IMG/VR virus record: IMGVR_UViG_3300042863_001519
Span: 1 to 64,000 of that record
Source: a virus
DNA length: 64,000 nucleotides
Direction: 5' to 3' (one strand)
A program made the translations under genes and the position numbers. Shown piece by piece: positions 54,054 through 61,213 of this stretch. Within the stretch, counting starts at the first letter, position 1, and each line of letters begins with the position of its first letter. The notes below the pieces were generated by a model. That model saw only the letters and a list, made by a program, of their open reading frames with translations. It ran no database searches and had not been told where the DNA came from.

Positions 54054-54420
54054 TGGACCCGGAGGCATCCGAGAGCCTCGTCCAAACAGTGTTCCTCTCA
54101 AAAAAGTTACGACTATGACTTGTTTTTACTCTGCTGTCTTCAGAGATGCTTGAAAGTTCTGCATAATCTACATCTACTTACAACGTCAATAGTTTTTATT
54201 TTAAACAGTCAGATTTCTCTTCTTATCTGTGGTGAATTAGGCTGCTTCTGCTACTAGAGCATTTGCAAAGCACATATTAATAATACGTGCACCTTCTTCC
54301 TGACGAGCAACTTTTTCGTTGTTTGCATCTATTGTTTGAATCTATTTATTTAAAGGACTACATCCTTGTCCTTAGTCGCCTTTTCTACTATACTAGCTGC
54401 TGTCAAAACCAATCGGGCCC
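54054..54420 (-). ncRNA. ssrA: transfer-messenger RNA (tmRNA)
   Basis: 367 nt on the minus strand. The 5' end GGGCCCG pairs with 3' CGGGTCC over all 7 acceptor positions, including the G3-U70 wobble needed for alanylation. The 5' region GATTGGTTTTGACAG matches the tmRNA D-loop consensus. A pseudoknot (AAGGAC/GTCCTT stem) follows. The resume codon GCA at 54326 is 94 nt from the 5' end in context AATAGAT-GCA-AAC, as in E. coli AATAGTC-GCA-AAC. The tag begins ANNEKVARQ and ends ANALVAEAA then TAA (54237). The 3' domain has GGAC, T-stem GAGGC/GCCTC and an 8-nt T-loop (TCTCGGAT) that departs from TTCRANN. CCA is not encoded. It would rescue stalled ribosomes with host SmpB and AlaRS and tag nascent proteins for proteolysis. 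Confidence 0.85.
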
Positions 54421-54462
54421 ATATTGTAATAATACACTCTGATCAGTTTCCTAACCAGAGTG

Positions 54463-54470
54463 CAAAAATA
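54463..54470 (-). promoter_or_regulatory. -7 promoter element of the tmRNA gene (TATTTTTG)
   Basis: Exact TAnnTTTG on the minus strand, about 43 bases before the mature 5' end at 54420. A CACTCTG/CAGAGTG hairpin in the leader (about 54434-54462) could be a processing signal or a terminator for the upstream gene. Confidence 0.55.
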
Positions 54471-54485
54471 AACTAATAAACTTAA

Positions 54486-54638
54486 TTAGTTTGCTAATTT
54501 CTCAACAGTTTCTACAACAACATCATCATGTCCTACATCACGGTATTCATTGGCTAAATAGTCAGCTTCTTCTTTTGTAAGAAGGTAATTATTAACCTCA
54601 ATGCCCCCTACCCAAACGGTGTAAATCTTTTGTTTCAT
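54486..54638 (-). CDS. small protein, 50 aa
   Basis: Begins MKQKIYTVWVGGIEVNNYLL and ends VEKLAN. The typical WVGGIEVN start recurs in short gut-phage proteins. Its last codons and stop match the end of the next gene (AEKLAN), suggesting a local duplication. Start at 54638. Function unknown. Confidence 0.6.
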   Translation of the reverse strand: MKQKIYTVWVGGIEVNNYLLTKEEADYLANEYRDVGHDDVVVETVEKLAN

Positions 54639-54642
54639 AATA

Positions 54643-54906
54643 TTAGTTTGCTAATTTTTCAGCATGTTCATACTGTAACCATGTTTTATTTCGACCATCT
54701 GGGTGTTTCCAAACATTGTATTCTGTTTGATCATAGCAATAACCAGCTGCACCAAAGTGACCATTATCAACTACACATACCATGTTTGGTACAAACTCTT
54801 CATTTGATATTCTTGTAGCACCATCTGCTATAAGTGACCTTACTTTCTGATCAAAGCTTGAACCCAGTGGTAAGCTTCTGCTATCTTGGTTGATATACTT
54901 TCCCAT
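54643..54906 (-). CDS. hypothetical protein, 87 aa
   Basis: Begins MGKYINQDSRSLPLGSSFDQK and contains MVCVVDNGHFGAAGYCYDQTEYNVW. Alpha/beta layout; no family recognised. Ends with the same EKLAN as its neighbour. Confidence 0.55.
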   Translation of the reverse strand: MGKYINQDSRSLPLGSSFDQKVRSLIADGATRISNEEFVPNMVCVVDNGHFGAAGYCYDQTEYNVWKHPDGRNKTWLQYEHAEKLAN

Positions 54907-54929
54907 TGTGTGTAAAATTTAGATTGTTA

Positions 54930-54970
54930 AAAGAAAATAGCCGGAAATTGTTACATCCCCGGCTATTTGT
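54930..54970 (-). terminator. rho-independent terminator
   Basis: Minus-strand hairpin AAATAGCCGG/CCGGCTATTT (arms 54959-54968 and 54935-54944) followed by TTCTTTT, after the gene at 54991. Confidence 0.75.
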
Positions 54971-54990
54971 TTACTTTGGTAAAAGAAGTA

Positions 54991-55368
54991 TTAGTCTTGG
55001 CTAACCATAGCTTTCCATGTTGGAAAATACGTATTACGAAGACCTTTTAATCTGCTGATGCCGGCTTCATAGCCTTCTATCTCTTTGTCTTTCTTGGCCA
55101 CATCATTCCACTGAACATTCTTAGTGTTTAACATACTAGCTCTAAACTTCTTCGCAGTATCCAGATCCCTTTGGGTAGCCGCTATGTTGGACTGCAAAGA
55201 GTTCAGATTGTCCAGAACATCGTAGGCTAGTTCCTGTGCTTCTACTTCCTGTGCTGATTGTTTCCTGATCTGTTCGTAGGTTAAGGGTTGTACCTGAATA
55301 CCCACTGTTTTGGTTGTTGATGTTGCTACTGTAGCTGTCTTGTTGCTGTTTCTGTTTGTTGTTGCCAT
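54991..55368 (-). CDS. Thr/Ser-rich N-terminus, coiled-coil protein, 125 aa
   Basis: Start at the MATTNRNSNKTATVA ATG (55368), since the longer frame is Lys-rich low complexity. The C-terminal 90 residues form a coiled coil (TAQEVEAQELAYDVLDNLNSL pattern). Its first 227 bases overlap the end of the upstream large gene in another frame. Function unknown. Confidence 0.55.
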   Translation of the reverse strand: MATTNRNSNKTATVATSTTKTVGIQVQPLTYEQIRKQSAQEVEAQELAYDVLDNLNSLQSNIAATQRDLDTAKKFRASMLNTKNVQWNDVAKKDKEIEGYEAGISRLKGLRNTYFPTWKAMVSQD

Positions 55369-56611
55369 TGTTTGTTGTTTGGTTTTTTGTTTTGTTATTA
55401 GTTGTATTATCTTCTTTTTCTTTACTCTCACTATAAGGTATCCAGTCACCTCTTTTTATGTAGTTGTCTATTTGTTTTGCAGTATATGAATAACGACTCA
55501 TTTTGTCTTCTCCATCTACTGTTTCCACTTTATAGTTATCTCTACTGACTTGTTTTATATACCAACCTTCTGTATTAGGTATATCTACATCATCAGCCAT
55601 ATCAGCAGGATTACAATATCTATCACCCACTTTCCATTTCCTACCAGCTGGTTGTTTCTGCTTACTAATATATTCTTCAGCAGCTTCAAAGGTACTGAAC
55701 AGTAGTTTATTATGGTCTTTATGGTTTTCTTTATCTGTAAACAGTACTTTATCACCTTTTTCGTTGCCATACCAGCTACCACTTGGGTTCAACCACCATA
55801 CTATATCTCCCTCATACACTTTAACACCATCAGTAGTAACAATAGACCACTTTTCTACAGCTGGTTGTTTTACTTGGTTGTCTGGTGTTGTTAGAATCTG
55901 TTTCCAGAGTTCGTATGGTACTATTGGTAGATCGTCTTCTTGCTTTTTTTCTGTTGGTATTACATCTTCTGGAGTTATTTTATACCAGATTCCATCACCA
56001 GTCCAGTGTATACCACCAGTTAACATTTTTAGATATTGAGCTATTTCACAAGACTCGCTATCAGGATTCTCTACCCAATACTCATCTGGTAGTACATCAC
56101 CATCCCATATATATAGTTCTGGTTTTTTAACAGCTACAGGTTCTACTTTGGTAACAGATGCTATTTCTTCAGGAGTAGCTGGTCTTATCTTATTTGCACT
56201 AGCTCCCCATTTTGTTAGTGCAGTATCTGTTCTGGTAATATTTCTTACACATACACTATCATTATTCACATTAATTACTTGGGTTACTGTACCTTCAGGA
56301 TCTCCACTTTGATCTTCTAGTATAACTACCCAATCACCTACTTCATACTCTATTGTTTCTTGATACTGTTGTAAGAACTGAGCAGCTGTTAGTTTTGTAG
56401 TAATAGGCCTACCTGTAATATATGCTATTTTCTTGTCTTTAGTAGTTTCTATGGTCTTAAAAGAACATGTTTGTTTTTCATGTGGTTTTTGTCCTGAGAA
56501 CCAGACCCACCCAGCATCTTCAAACACCTGCATTACATCTTTCCATTCTTGTTCTCCATTGAGCTCTATCCGTATATCTTCAGGGATAGGCGGTGCATTT
56601 GTTCTTTTCAT
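55142..56611 (-). CDS. multi-module protein with SH3/Tudor-like segments, 489 aa
   Basis: Contains repeated short beta domains: VGDWVVILEDQSGDPEGTVTQV, WSIVTTDGVKVYEGDIVWWLN and WKVGDRYCNPADMADDVD, each with a Gly-Asp turn and aromatic residues, like SH3 or Tudor folds. The last 85 residues are Asn/Gln/Ser-rich, low complexity, and overlap the start of the next gene. Probably a binding protein; target unknown. The long overlapping C-terminus may be partly a reading-frame artefact. Confidence 0.6.
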   Translation of the reverse strand: MKRTNAPPIPEDIRIELNGEQEWKDVMQVFEDAGWVWFSGQKPHEKQTCSFKTIETTKDKKIAYITGRPITTKLTAAQFLQQYQETIEYEVGDWVVILEDQSGDPEGTVTQVINVNNDSVCVRNITRTDTALTKWGASANKIRPATPEEIASVTKVEPVAVKKPELYIWDGDVLPDEYWVENPDSESCEIAQYLKMLTGGIHWTGDGIWYKITPEDVIPTEKKQEDDLPIVPYELWKQILTTPDNQVKQPAVEKWSIVTTDGVKVYEGDIVWWLNPSGSWYGNEKGDKVLFTDKENHKDHNKLLFSTFEAAEEYISKQKQPAGRKWKVGDRYCNPADMADDVDIPNTEGWYIKQVSRDNYKVETVDGEDKMSRYSYTAKQIDNYIKRGDWIPYSESKEKEDNTTNNKTKNQTTNNGNNKQKQQQDSYSSNINNQNSGYSGTTLNLRTDQETISTGSRSTGTSLRCSGQSELFAVQHSGYPKGSGYCEEV

Positions 56612-57015
56612 AATAGTTGATTTTGTTTTTTCTGTTCAATAAAAGCAATAACCTCTTCTATATCTTCGTCAGAGAGATACGTAATATTCTCTAGTATAAC
56701 ATGTATGCTGTTGATATAATCTTCAGCCAGATCTTTTGCTATACTATTCCAGGTGCCGGGCTCAATAACCTTCATCATTTTAGGAATCATACTATCCAGT
56801 TGCCTTATAGCATCTGCAGCTACAACAGTGAGATCTACAAAGTCTCTAGCTTTATTCTGTTTAGCTTGTTCTCTATAGAATATAAGAGTCTCACTAGTAC
56901 GTATATCATTCAGAGTTTTTCGAAACAGCTGCCTCTCTATGAATAATCTCTTATAAGAGTCAGCTAGTATCTGTCGTCTAGTCTCTGTTATCTGTGATGG
57001 GTGAGTTATTTTCAT
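56608..57015 (-). CDS. hypothetical helical protein, 135 aa
   Basis: Almost entirely helical (TRRQILADSYKRLFIERQLFRKTLNDI and the AADAIRQLDSMIPKMMKV region). Starts at the stop of the small membrane gene (TAATG). Function unknown. Confidence 0.55.
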   Translation of the reverse strand: MKITHPSQITETRRQILADSYKRLFIERQLFRKTLNDIRTSETLIFYREQAKQNKARDFVDLTVVAADAIRQLDSMIPKMMKVIEPGTWNSIAKDLAEDYINSIHVILENITYLSDEDIEEVIAFIEQKKQNQLL

Positions 57016-57149
57016 TACTTATTTTGTTTGCTATTTACAATAAAATACCTAACTACCAAAGCTATAACTAAAAAAACACCAGCACCTATTGATTGTATTA
57101 TTACATCTTTATTGACATACGATATTGGTATGTATAATAGTTGTGTCAT
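57015..57149 (-). CDS. small membrane protein, 44 aa
   Basis: One hydrophobic helix (IGAGVFLVIALVVRYFIV) with a short basic end (NSKQNK). The start at 57149 lies in the end of the gene upstream, and its stop joins the next start. Function unknown. Confidence 0.5.
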   Translation of the reverse strand: MTQLLYIPISYVNKDVIIQSIGAGVFLVIALVVRYFIVNSKQNK

Positions 57150-57552
57150 AGTGTTTTAATTGAATGGTTAATGATGCTTTTTTAAGTGGGCAAGTGGTGA
57201 ATATGTCTGCACTGCTTACTATGTACGATGGGTGTTCACAAAAATTGCCGCCACCTAAACCAACATGGAACGGACAATCCACACACCCTGTTATTTCTAC
57301 TACCTCAGTTGGTAATGAAGGGTTGATAAAATCGGAGTATTTAATAATTACTTTCTCTTGTGGCTTTTGTAAGTTTAGGTAGTACATTTTTGATGTTGTT
57401 TCAAAATAAATGCCACCATTATCATCAAACCATCTTTTAGAAAAACCCCCACTTCCCATTTCTTGTTCCTCAGCCAACTTAGCAAGGTGCAGCATTTGTT
57501 CCCAAGTATCGCATTTTATGCTTTTGCCTGTAAAATCGTGTTTGTTAGTCAT
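57109..57552 (-). CDS. two-domain protein, N-domain shared with the 43598 gene, 147 aa
   Basis: N-terminal FTGKSIKCDTWEQMLHLAKLA to IKYSDFINP is the same small domain as at 43598. The C-terminal half is different and Cys-rich (GCVDCPFHVG, FCEHPSY, TTCPLKK), possibly a zinc-binding module. Function unknown. Confidence 0.6.
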   Translation of the reverse strand: MTNKHDFTGKSIKCDTWEQMLHLAKLAEEQEMGSGGFSKRWFDDNGGIYFETTSKMYYLNLQKPQEKVIIKYSDFINPSLPTEVVEITGCVDCPFHVGLGGGNFCEHPSYIVSSADIFTTCPLKKASLTIQLKHYDTTIIHTNIVCQ

Positions 57553-57758
57553 TGTGTATATAGTTGCTGTTTTTGTATTTTATTTGATATATTTTCCCAT
57601 GCTTGTTCAGGTGTGTTAAATCTTATAGTTATATCGTCCCCGCCTTTTTTATTTTTTATATAATACCTAAAAGCGTGTGTTCCCGATACGTTATAATCCC
57701 ATTCGCAATACGCCATAGGATATACTGATAATACCTTTTCTTTGGCTGTCTGTGCCAT
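57549..57758 (-). CDS. hypothetical protein, 69 aa
   Basis: Start overlaps the next gene by 4 bases. Contains YPMAYCEWDYNVSGTHAFRYYI and NTPEQAWENISNKI; the second looks like the short helix of a common phage domain. Function unknown. Confidence 0.5.
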   Translation of the reverse strand: MAQTAKEKVLSVYPMAYCEWDYNVSGTHAFRYYIKNKKGGDDITIRFNTPEQAWENISNKIQKQQLYTQ

Positions 57759-57819
57759 GTGTTATTTATTTTTAGATAAAAAAAAAGATAGGGTTTATAG
57801 GTACTCATTACAGATGTTG

Positions 57820-58074
57820 TTATTCTACTGTTTCTGGTATTACGTAGATAGAGGAGAGTTTGTTGCCTTTGTATACACCAGGATTAGTAGCTTTGTTATT
57901 AACAAAATACACAAAGTTATGTAATATTACCTGAGACTGTATTACAACAGCTTCTTCTGTTGTAGGAGTGTATACTTTGGCATCTCTGATATCGTCAGAC
58001 ATATCACAAAATGTACTGCAGTGGTATCCGATAAAGTCATTATCTCTATTGACGTACTTAAATACTTTCTTCAT
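57820..58074 (-). CDS. hypothetical protein, 84 aa
   Basis: Begins MKKVFKYVNRDNDFIGYHCSTF and contains VYTPTTEEAVVIQSQVIL. Beta-rich soluble protein, no family. Confidence 0.5.
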   Translation of the reverse strand: MKKVFKYVNRDNDFIGYHCSTFCDMSDDIRDAKVYTPTTEEAVVIQSQVILHNFVYFVNNKATNPGVYKGNKLSSIYVIPETVE

Positions 58075-58085
58075 TTTTGTAGTTT

Positions 58086-58580
58086 TTAGTAGTTGTGAAT
58101 TATTCTTTTTGTTCGAAACTTCTTGAAGATATCAAAATGATCAATGTCAATAAAGATTACGTTAAATACAACTAGTGCAGTTGCTATTCCAACTATTGAC
58201 TTTTCTTGTTCACTTACAGTATCTACATTTACTATTACTAGCTTTGATAGGTAAACACAAAAGATTGCCAGTAGATTGCAAAACAGTACTAGAAAGTTAC
58301 TGTCTCTTGTTACTGTATCTACGTGTTTTTCTGGCAGTATCAACTCTTCTTTTTCCAACTCAAAGTAGTGGTACTTTACAACATCATAATTTGTATAGCT
58401 ACTAATATCTATTGTGAGTGGTGCTGATTCAATAAAGAAACAAATAGCTACATCGGTGTCATACATTTTTACACCCAAAGTAATATTGTTTTTCTCAACA
58501 AACTCTTTGAGTTCTTCATTATTACCAAACCATACAGAACATGTTGTATTTTGGATGTCTTTCAGTTTTATCTTTTTCAT
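58086..58580 (-). CDS. membrane protein with two transmembrane helices, 164 aa
   Basis: Soluble N-terminal domain (about residues 1-90) followed by two hydrophobic helices: VLFCNLLAIFCVYLSKLVIV and SIVGIATALVVFNVIFI. The C-terminal tail is basic (FRTKRII). Starts at the stop of the small gene at 58580. Function unknown; possibly an envelope-modifying or superinfection-type protein. Confidence 0.55.
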   Translation of the reverse strand: MKKIKLKDIQNTTCSVWFGNNEELKEFVEKNNITLGVKMYDTDVAICFFIESAPLTIDISSYTNYDVVKYHYFELEKEELILPEKHVDTVTRDSNFLVLFCNLLAIFCVYLSKLVIVNVDTVSEQEKSIVGIATALVVFNVIFIDIDHFDIFKKFRTKRIIHNY

Positions 58581-58714
58581 TAGATAATTGGTTGTGCAGG
58601 TGAAACAATAATAACATTGGGGAACTTGTTCTCAAACTCATTCCAGGTACCAACAAAAGTGTATACAATACAACTTTTTGCAACTCTTTTCTTAAACGTG
58701 AATACAAAGCTCAT
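58580..58714 (-). CDS. small protein, 44 aa
   Basis: ATG at 58714; reads MSFVFTFKKRVAKSCIVY and ends VIIVSPAQPII. The last base of the stop joins the next start (TAATG). Function unknown. Confidence 0.5.
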   Translation of the reverse strand: MSFVFTFKKRVAKSCIVYTFVGTWNEFENKFPNVIIVSPAQPII

Positions 58715-58744
58715 GATCTGTGTGTTTTTAGAGCGTGAATAATA

Positions 58745-58775
58745 AAATCGAAAAAAAAGGGGAGTTGAACCCCTT
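58745..58775 (-). terminator. rho-independent terminator
   Basis: Hairpin AAGGGG/CCCCTT (arms 58757-58762 and 58770-58775) with a TTCAACT loop followed by eight T on the minus strand, downstream of the gene at 58798. Confidence 0.8.
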
Positions 58776-58797
58776 CCCCGGCCTTTAACCGATTTTT

Positions 58798-59130
58798 TTA
58801 GTTTGCTGATGGATCTACAAGATTATCTTCTGTTTCATCATCGTCATTGTCATTTCCAAATAGTTTTGTTCTCATCTCTTCCAGTTGCTGCAACTCAGCA
58901 AACTGTTCAGTTTTGTATTGGATCATGTATCCCATATAAAGCAATTCTGTTCTACTGATGTCCAATGGCAGCTCTTTCTCACATGCAACAAAGGAGTTAA
59001 CACGATTTACTTTTTCGGTTTTACCAAGTTTTTCAATAGCAGCAATAACAATGCTTACTAATTGATCATTACGTTCTTCAGACATACCAAGACTTGAAGA
59101 TAATGTACTTTCTGTGTTCTGATTTTCCAT
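58798..59130 (-). CDS. hypothetical helical protein, 110 aa
   Basis: Start MENQNTESTLSSSLGMSEERN. Central helices (LVSIVIAAIEKLGKTEKVNRV and FAELQQLEEMRTKLFG), acidic end (DNDDDETEDN). Followed by its own terminator. Function unknown. Confidence 0.55.
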   Translation of the reverse strand: MENQNTESTLSSSLGMSEERNDQLVSIVIAAIEKLGKTEKVNRVNSFVACEKELPLDISRTELLYMGYMIQYKTEQFAELQQLEEMRTKLFGNDNDDDETEDNLVDPSAN

Positions 59131-59160
59131 TTTGTTTGTTTTTGATTGTTAGTATTGTTA

Positions 59161-59463
59161 TTACCAGCTATGATCCTCATGAAAGTAATCATCTTCTGAC
59201 ATCTGATCATTAAAAAAAGCAGCTATATCCCCATTAAGACTAAACTGATGCCGTTGATGCATATTAGATGTATTTTCCCAATACTGAGCATTTTCAGCTT
59301 CTAGACAATCATCATGCATAAACATACCATTTGGTCTTTTGTACATTGTACCTGTAGATTCACCACAAGATGCACATTTTACTGTATCACAACCTTGTGT
59401 ATGTGTGTATTTCTCAGGTAGTTCTATTTTACCTATTATACGAGGTCCTATTTGATTACTCAT
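59161..59463 (-). CDS. zinc-ribbon-like protein, 100 aa
   Basis: Contains CDTVKCASCGESTG (three Cys) and GMFMHDDCLEAEN, which together could bind zinc. The end is acidic (DYFHEDHSW). Could be a small nucleic-acid or protein adaptor. Function unknown. Confidence 0.6.
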   Translation of the reverse strand: MSNQIGPRIIGKIELPEKYTHTQGCDTVKCASCGESTGTMYKRPNGMFMHDDCLEAENAQYWENTSNMHQRHQFSLNGDIAAFFNDQMSEDDYFHEDHSW

Positions 59464-59516
59464 TGTGTGTTTTGTTTTAGATTGTTACTACAATTATGTT
59501 TAGGAGTGTTAATAAA

Positions 59517-59687
59517 TCAAAGTTTGCTCTCTAGTATAGAGCAACAGGCTGCAAGGCACAAGAATACACCAGCATATAGGAATGTAGTACCATTACTGGT
59601 ATACATACTACTTACCAAAGCAGCAGCAGCTACTACGGTAAGAAAGACACATAAGAACAAGAGAACAAGATTACGAGTACGTAGCAT
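59517..59687 (-). CDS. small membrane protein, 56 aa
   Basis: Two hydrophobic helices (about LVLLFLCVFLTVVAAAALVS and FLYAGVFLCLAACCSIL). The start MLRTRN at 59687 is chosen over a longer frame because a basic residue cluster followed by the first helix fits better. Function unknown; its position next to the origin-like region is notable. Confidence 0.5.
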   Translation of the reverse strand: MLRTRNLVLLFLCVFLTVVAAAALVSSMYTSNGTTFLYAGVFLCLAACCSILESKL

Positions 59688-59782
59688 GATACATAAGCCA
59701 CTACAGTAGGCCCACACTATTTGATTAATACGATTATTGCCAAGAGTACTTCTTTCTACCAAAGTAACTATAGATAGAAACA

Positions 59783-59808
59783 GAAAGAAAGAAAGAAAGA
59801 AAGAAAGA
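59783..59808. repeat. GAAA tetranucleotide repeat (about 6.5 units)
   Basis: 26 bases of GAAA repeat in a non-coding stretch. Could be length-variable. Confidence 0.8.
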
Positions 59809-59989
59809 TAAAGAACAAGAAAGAACCAGTAACAAAAACACTGTGGCAGATGTGCAATAGAGTTCGATACTGATTGTATGGGTAAAAAGAGAGGTTTTAG
59901 GGTTATTAAGGATAGTGGTTGATATCAATAAGAGGAAAAGGTGAGCAAAATACTGGGTTTTTACCCCTGTTTCACACACATTTACTAAT

Positions 59990-60005
59990 TGTTCCACGTG
60001 GAACA
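59990..60005. promoter_or_regulatory. parS-like palindrome TGTTCCACGTGGAACA
   Basis: Perfect 16-base inverted repeat, differing at one base from the B. subtilis parS form TGTTCCACGTGAAACA. It is the only copy in this window. Known bacterial ParB proteins bind this type of site. Confidence 0.65.
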
Positions 60006-60359
60006 TTATAAAACTGCATAAACAATCAGTTATACATAACAGATTCTTCTATACGGCTTATTTCATTGATATAACCCTGGGATTTTCGACACTTTATATA
60101 ACGTATAAACTATATGAAGATGTATAACTGCATTGAAAGCTACATGTTATTACTGTGGAACATCATGTATAACTCGTTGATTATCAATACTAATTATAAA
60201 ACACAATTACGTAGCTGAAGTTAAACCGGAAAGGTCAGCTAGATATTAAGTGAGATACACAATACTGACATATCCTTGCAGCACATAGACATATAGTACG
60301 TAACACCGACATGGGTCAAAACACCGACATATGGTACGTAGCACAAATACAACATGAGG

Positions 60360-60398
60360 GAAAACAACACATGGGTATTATCCCATGTGCTGTGTTCA
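60360..60398 (-). terminator. hairpin downstream of the 60422 gene
   Basis: Perfect 8-bp stem CACATGGG/CCCATGTG (60368-60375 and 60382-60389) with a 6-base loop, followed by TTGTTTTCC on the minus strand; a likely terminator for the gene at 60422. Confidence 0.55.
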
Positions 60399-60421
60399 TT
60401 TCCCTTTGTTCATGTCATGAG

Positions 60422-61021
60422 CTACTTCTGCTTACGGTTAGCAGCTCCACGAAGTGCATTACTGTTTGGCTTGTTAGCAGCAGCATTGGCAGCAAGATTA
60501 ACTTCTTCGATTTCCTCAAAGTTATCATGAGCAAGTAATACGTCTACTGATGTACCAGATGGGTCATAGTACTTTATCTGATAAATTATTTCATCATTAA
60601 TAGTACAAGCTATTCCAGCTAGTTTACAATCATTAGAAGCATACTTCACGTCTTGCTTAATATCTTCAGCATTTGGTGGCTCAAGAGTTTCTTCAATAGC
60701 TATACGACCAGGTAATATTTGACCTACTTCGTACTTAGCCTCAAAGCGGTCAATACGACCAACAGAGATAGCCCAATGTTCAATCTCAAGGTCAAGACGT
60801 TTGTTCTTGGTTGTCATTGGGGCAACCTGATAGAAACTCACATAACCCATTTTTGGGTTTTTCTTTGAAGGTACAACACATGTATCTTCAATAAGTTCTC
60901 CGTCAATGACTGCTGGTAGAACAATAACAGGGTTAGTGATACCCTTTTTGACAGCCTCTGCCATGATTTCTTGTGCGAATGCACGTTTTAGTTCTGCTGA
61001 ACTTTGTGTAATCTTTGCCAT
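60422..61021 (-). CDS. hypothetical protein, 199 aa, beside the origin-like region
   Basis: Mixed alpha/beta protein: MAKITQSSAELKRAFAQEIMAEA, then a VPSKKNPKMGYVSFYQVAPM strand region and a LDLEIEHWAISVGRIDRF strand. The C-terminus is Asn/Ala-rich and ends basic (GAANRKQK), which could touch DNA. Two copies of the CTCGTGAAAATATAATAGTTT repeat lie upstream. Function not recognised. Confidence 0.6.
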   Translation of the reverse strand: MAKITQSSAELKRAFAQEIMAEAVKKGITNPVIVLPAVIDGELIEDTCVVPSKKNPKMGYVSFYQVAPMTTKNKRLDLEIEHWAISVGRIDRFEAKYEVGQILPGRIAIEETLEPPNAEDIKQDVKYASNDCKLAGIACTINDEIIYQIKYYDPSGTSVDVLLAHDNFEEIEEVNLAANAAANKPNSNALRGAANRKQK

Positions 61022-61094
61022 GTTTTTGATTTTTAGGCGGTTAACAATAAATAATAAAATACATAAAAATGCTGAAGACAGCTCAAGTAAAGAA

Positions 61095-61175
61095 CTCGTG
61101 AAAATATAATAGTTTCTTGTTACACTTGCTGGACTGTGACAGCAGCAGTATGAGCTCGTGAAAATATAATAGTTT
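61095..61175. repeat. 21-bp direct repeat, two copies, promoter-region
   Basis: CTCGTGAAAATATAATAGTTT at 61095-61115 and 61155-61175, spaced 60 bases. A truncated third copy (AAAATATAATAGTTTCTT) is at 61750-61767. All lie upstream of leftward genes, so they may be binding sites for a transcription factor or the phage RNA polymerase. Confidence 0.55.
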
Positions 61176-61213
61176 TTAAGTTATAACAAGGGTTATTACA
61201 CCCTTATTATCTT

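Larger units (their letters stand above)
59688..60421. other. gene-free region with parS-like site, short repeats and possible replication origin
   Basis: About 730 bases without a convincing gene. Contents: a GAAA tetranucleotide tract at 59783-59808, the perfect 16-bp palindrome at 59990-60005, three copies of ATGTATAAC (one inverted) between about 60030 and 60180, several GACAT(AT)-based iteron-like copies between about 60260 and 60340, and a hairpin at 60368-60389. The layout resembles an origin or partition region. No promoter could be assigned with confidence. Confidence 0.4.

Noticed and set aside
53425-54070. Group I intron in the tmRNA T-loop
   Set aside because: The pieces outside the HNH gene are too short for a catalytic core and contain a terminator and promoter instead.
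54054-54460. Protein fragments in the tmRNA region (for example LTAASIVEKATKDKDVV and IQTIDANNEKVAR...)
   Set aside because: They first looked like a broken gene, but the stretch is explained by the tmRNA 5' domain and tag frame, and the frames carry in-frame stops with no start.
57742-57924. 60-aa rightward frame near 57.8 kb
   Set aside because: It overlaps the leftward gene at 57820 and has no supporting signal.
58745-58797. tRNA-like structure with a GGGGTTCAACTCCCC arm
   Set aside because: It is a terminator hairpin followed by eight T; the rest of a cloverleaf is missing.
59734-60006. 90-aa frame starting in the parS-like palindrome
   Set aside because: Its start is the palindrome itself, the middle is the GAAA repeat in translation, and there is no other support.
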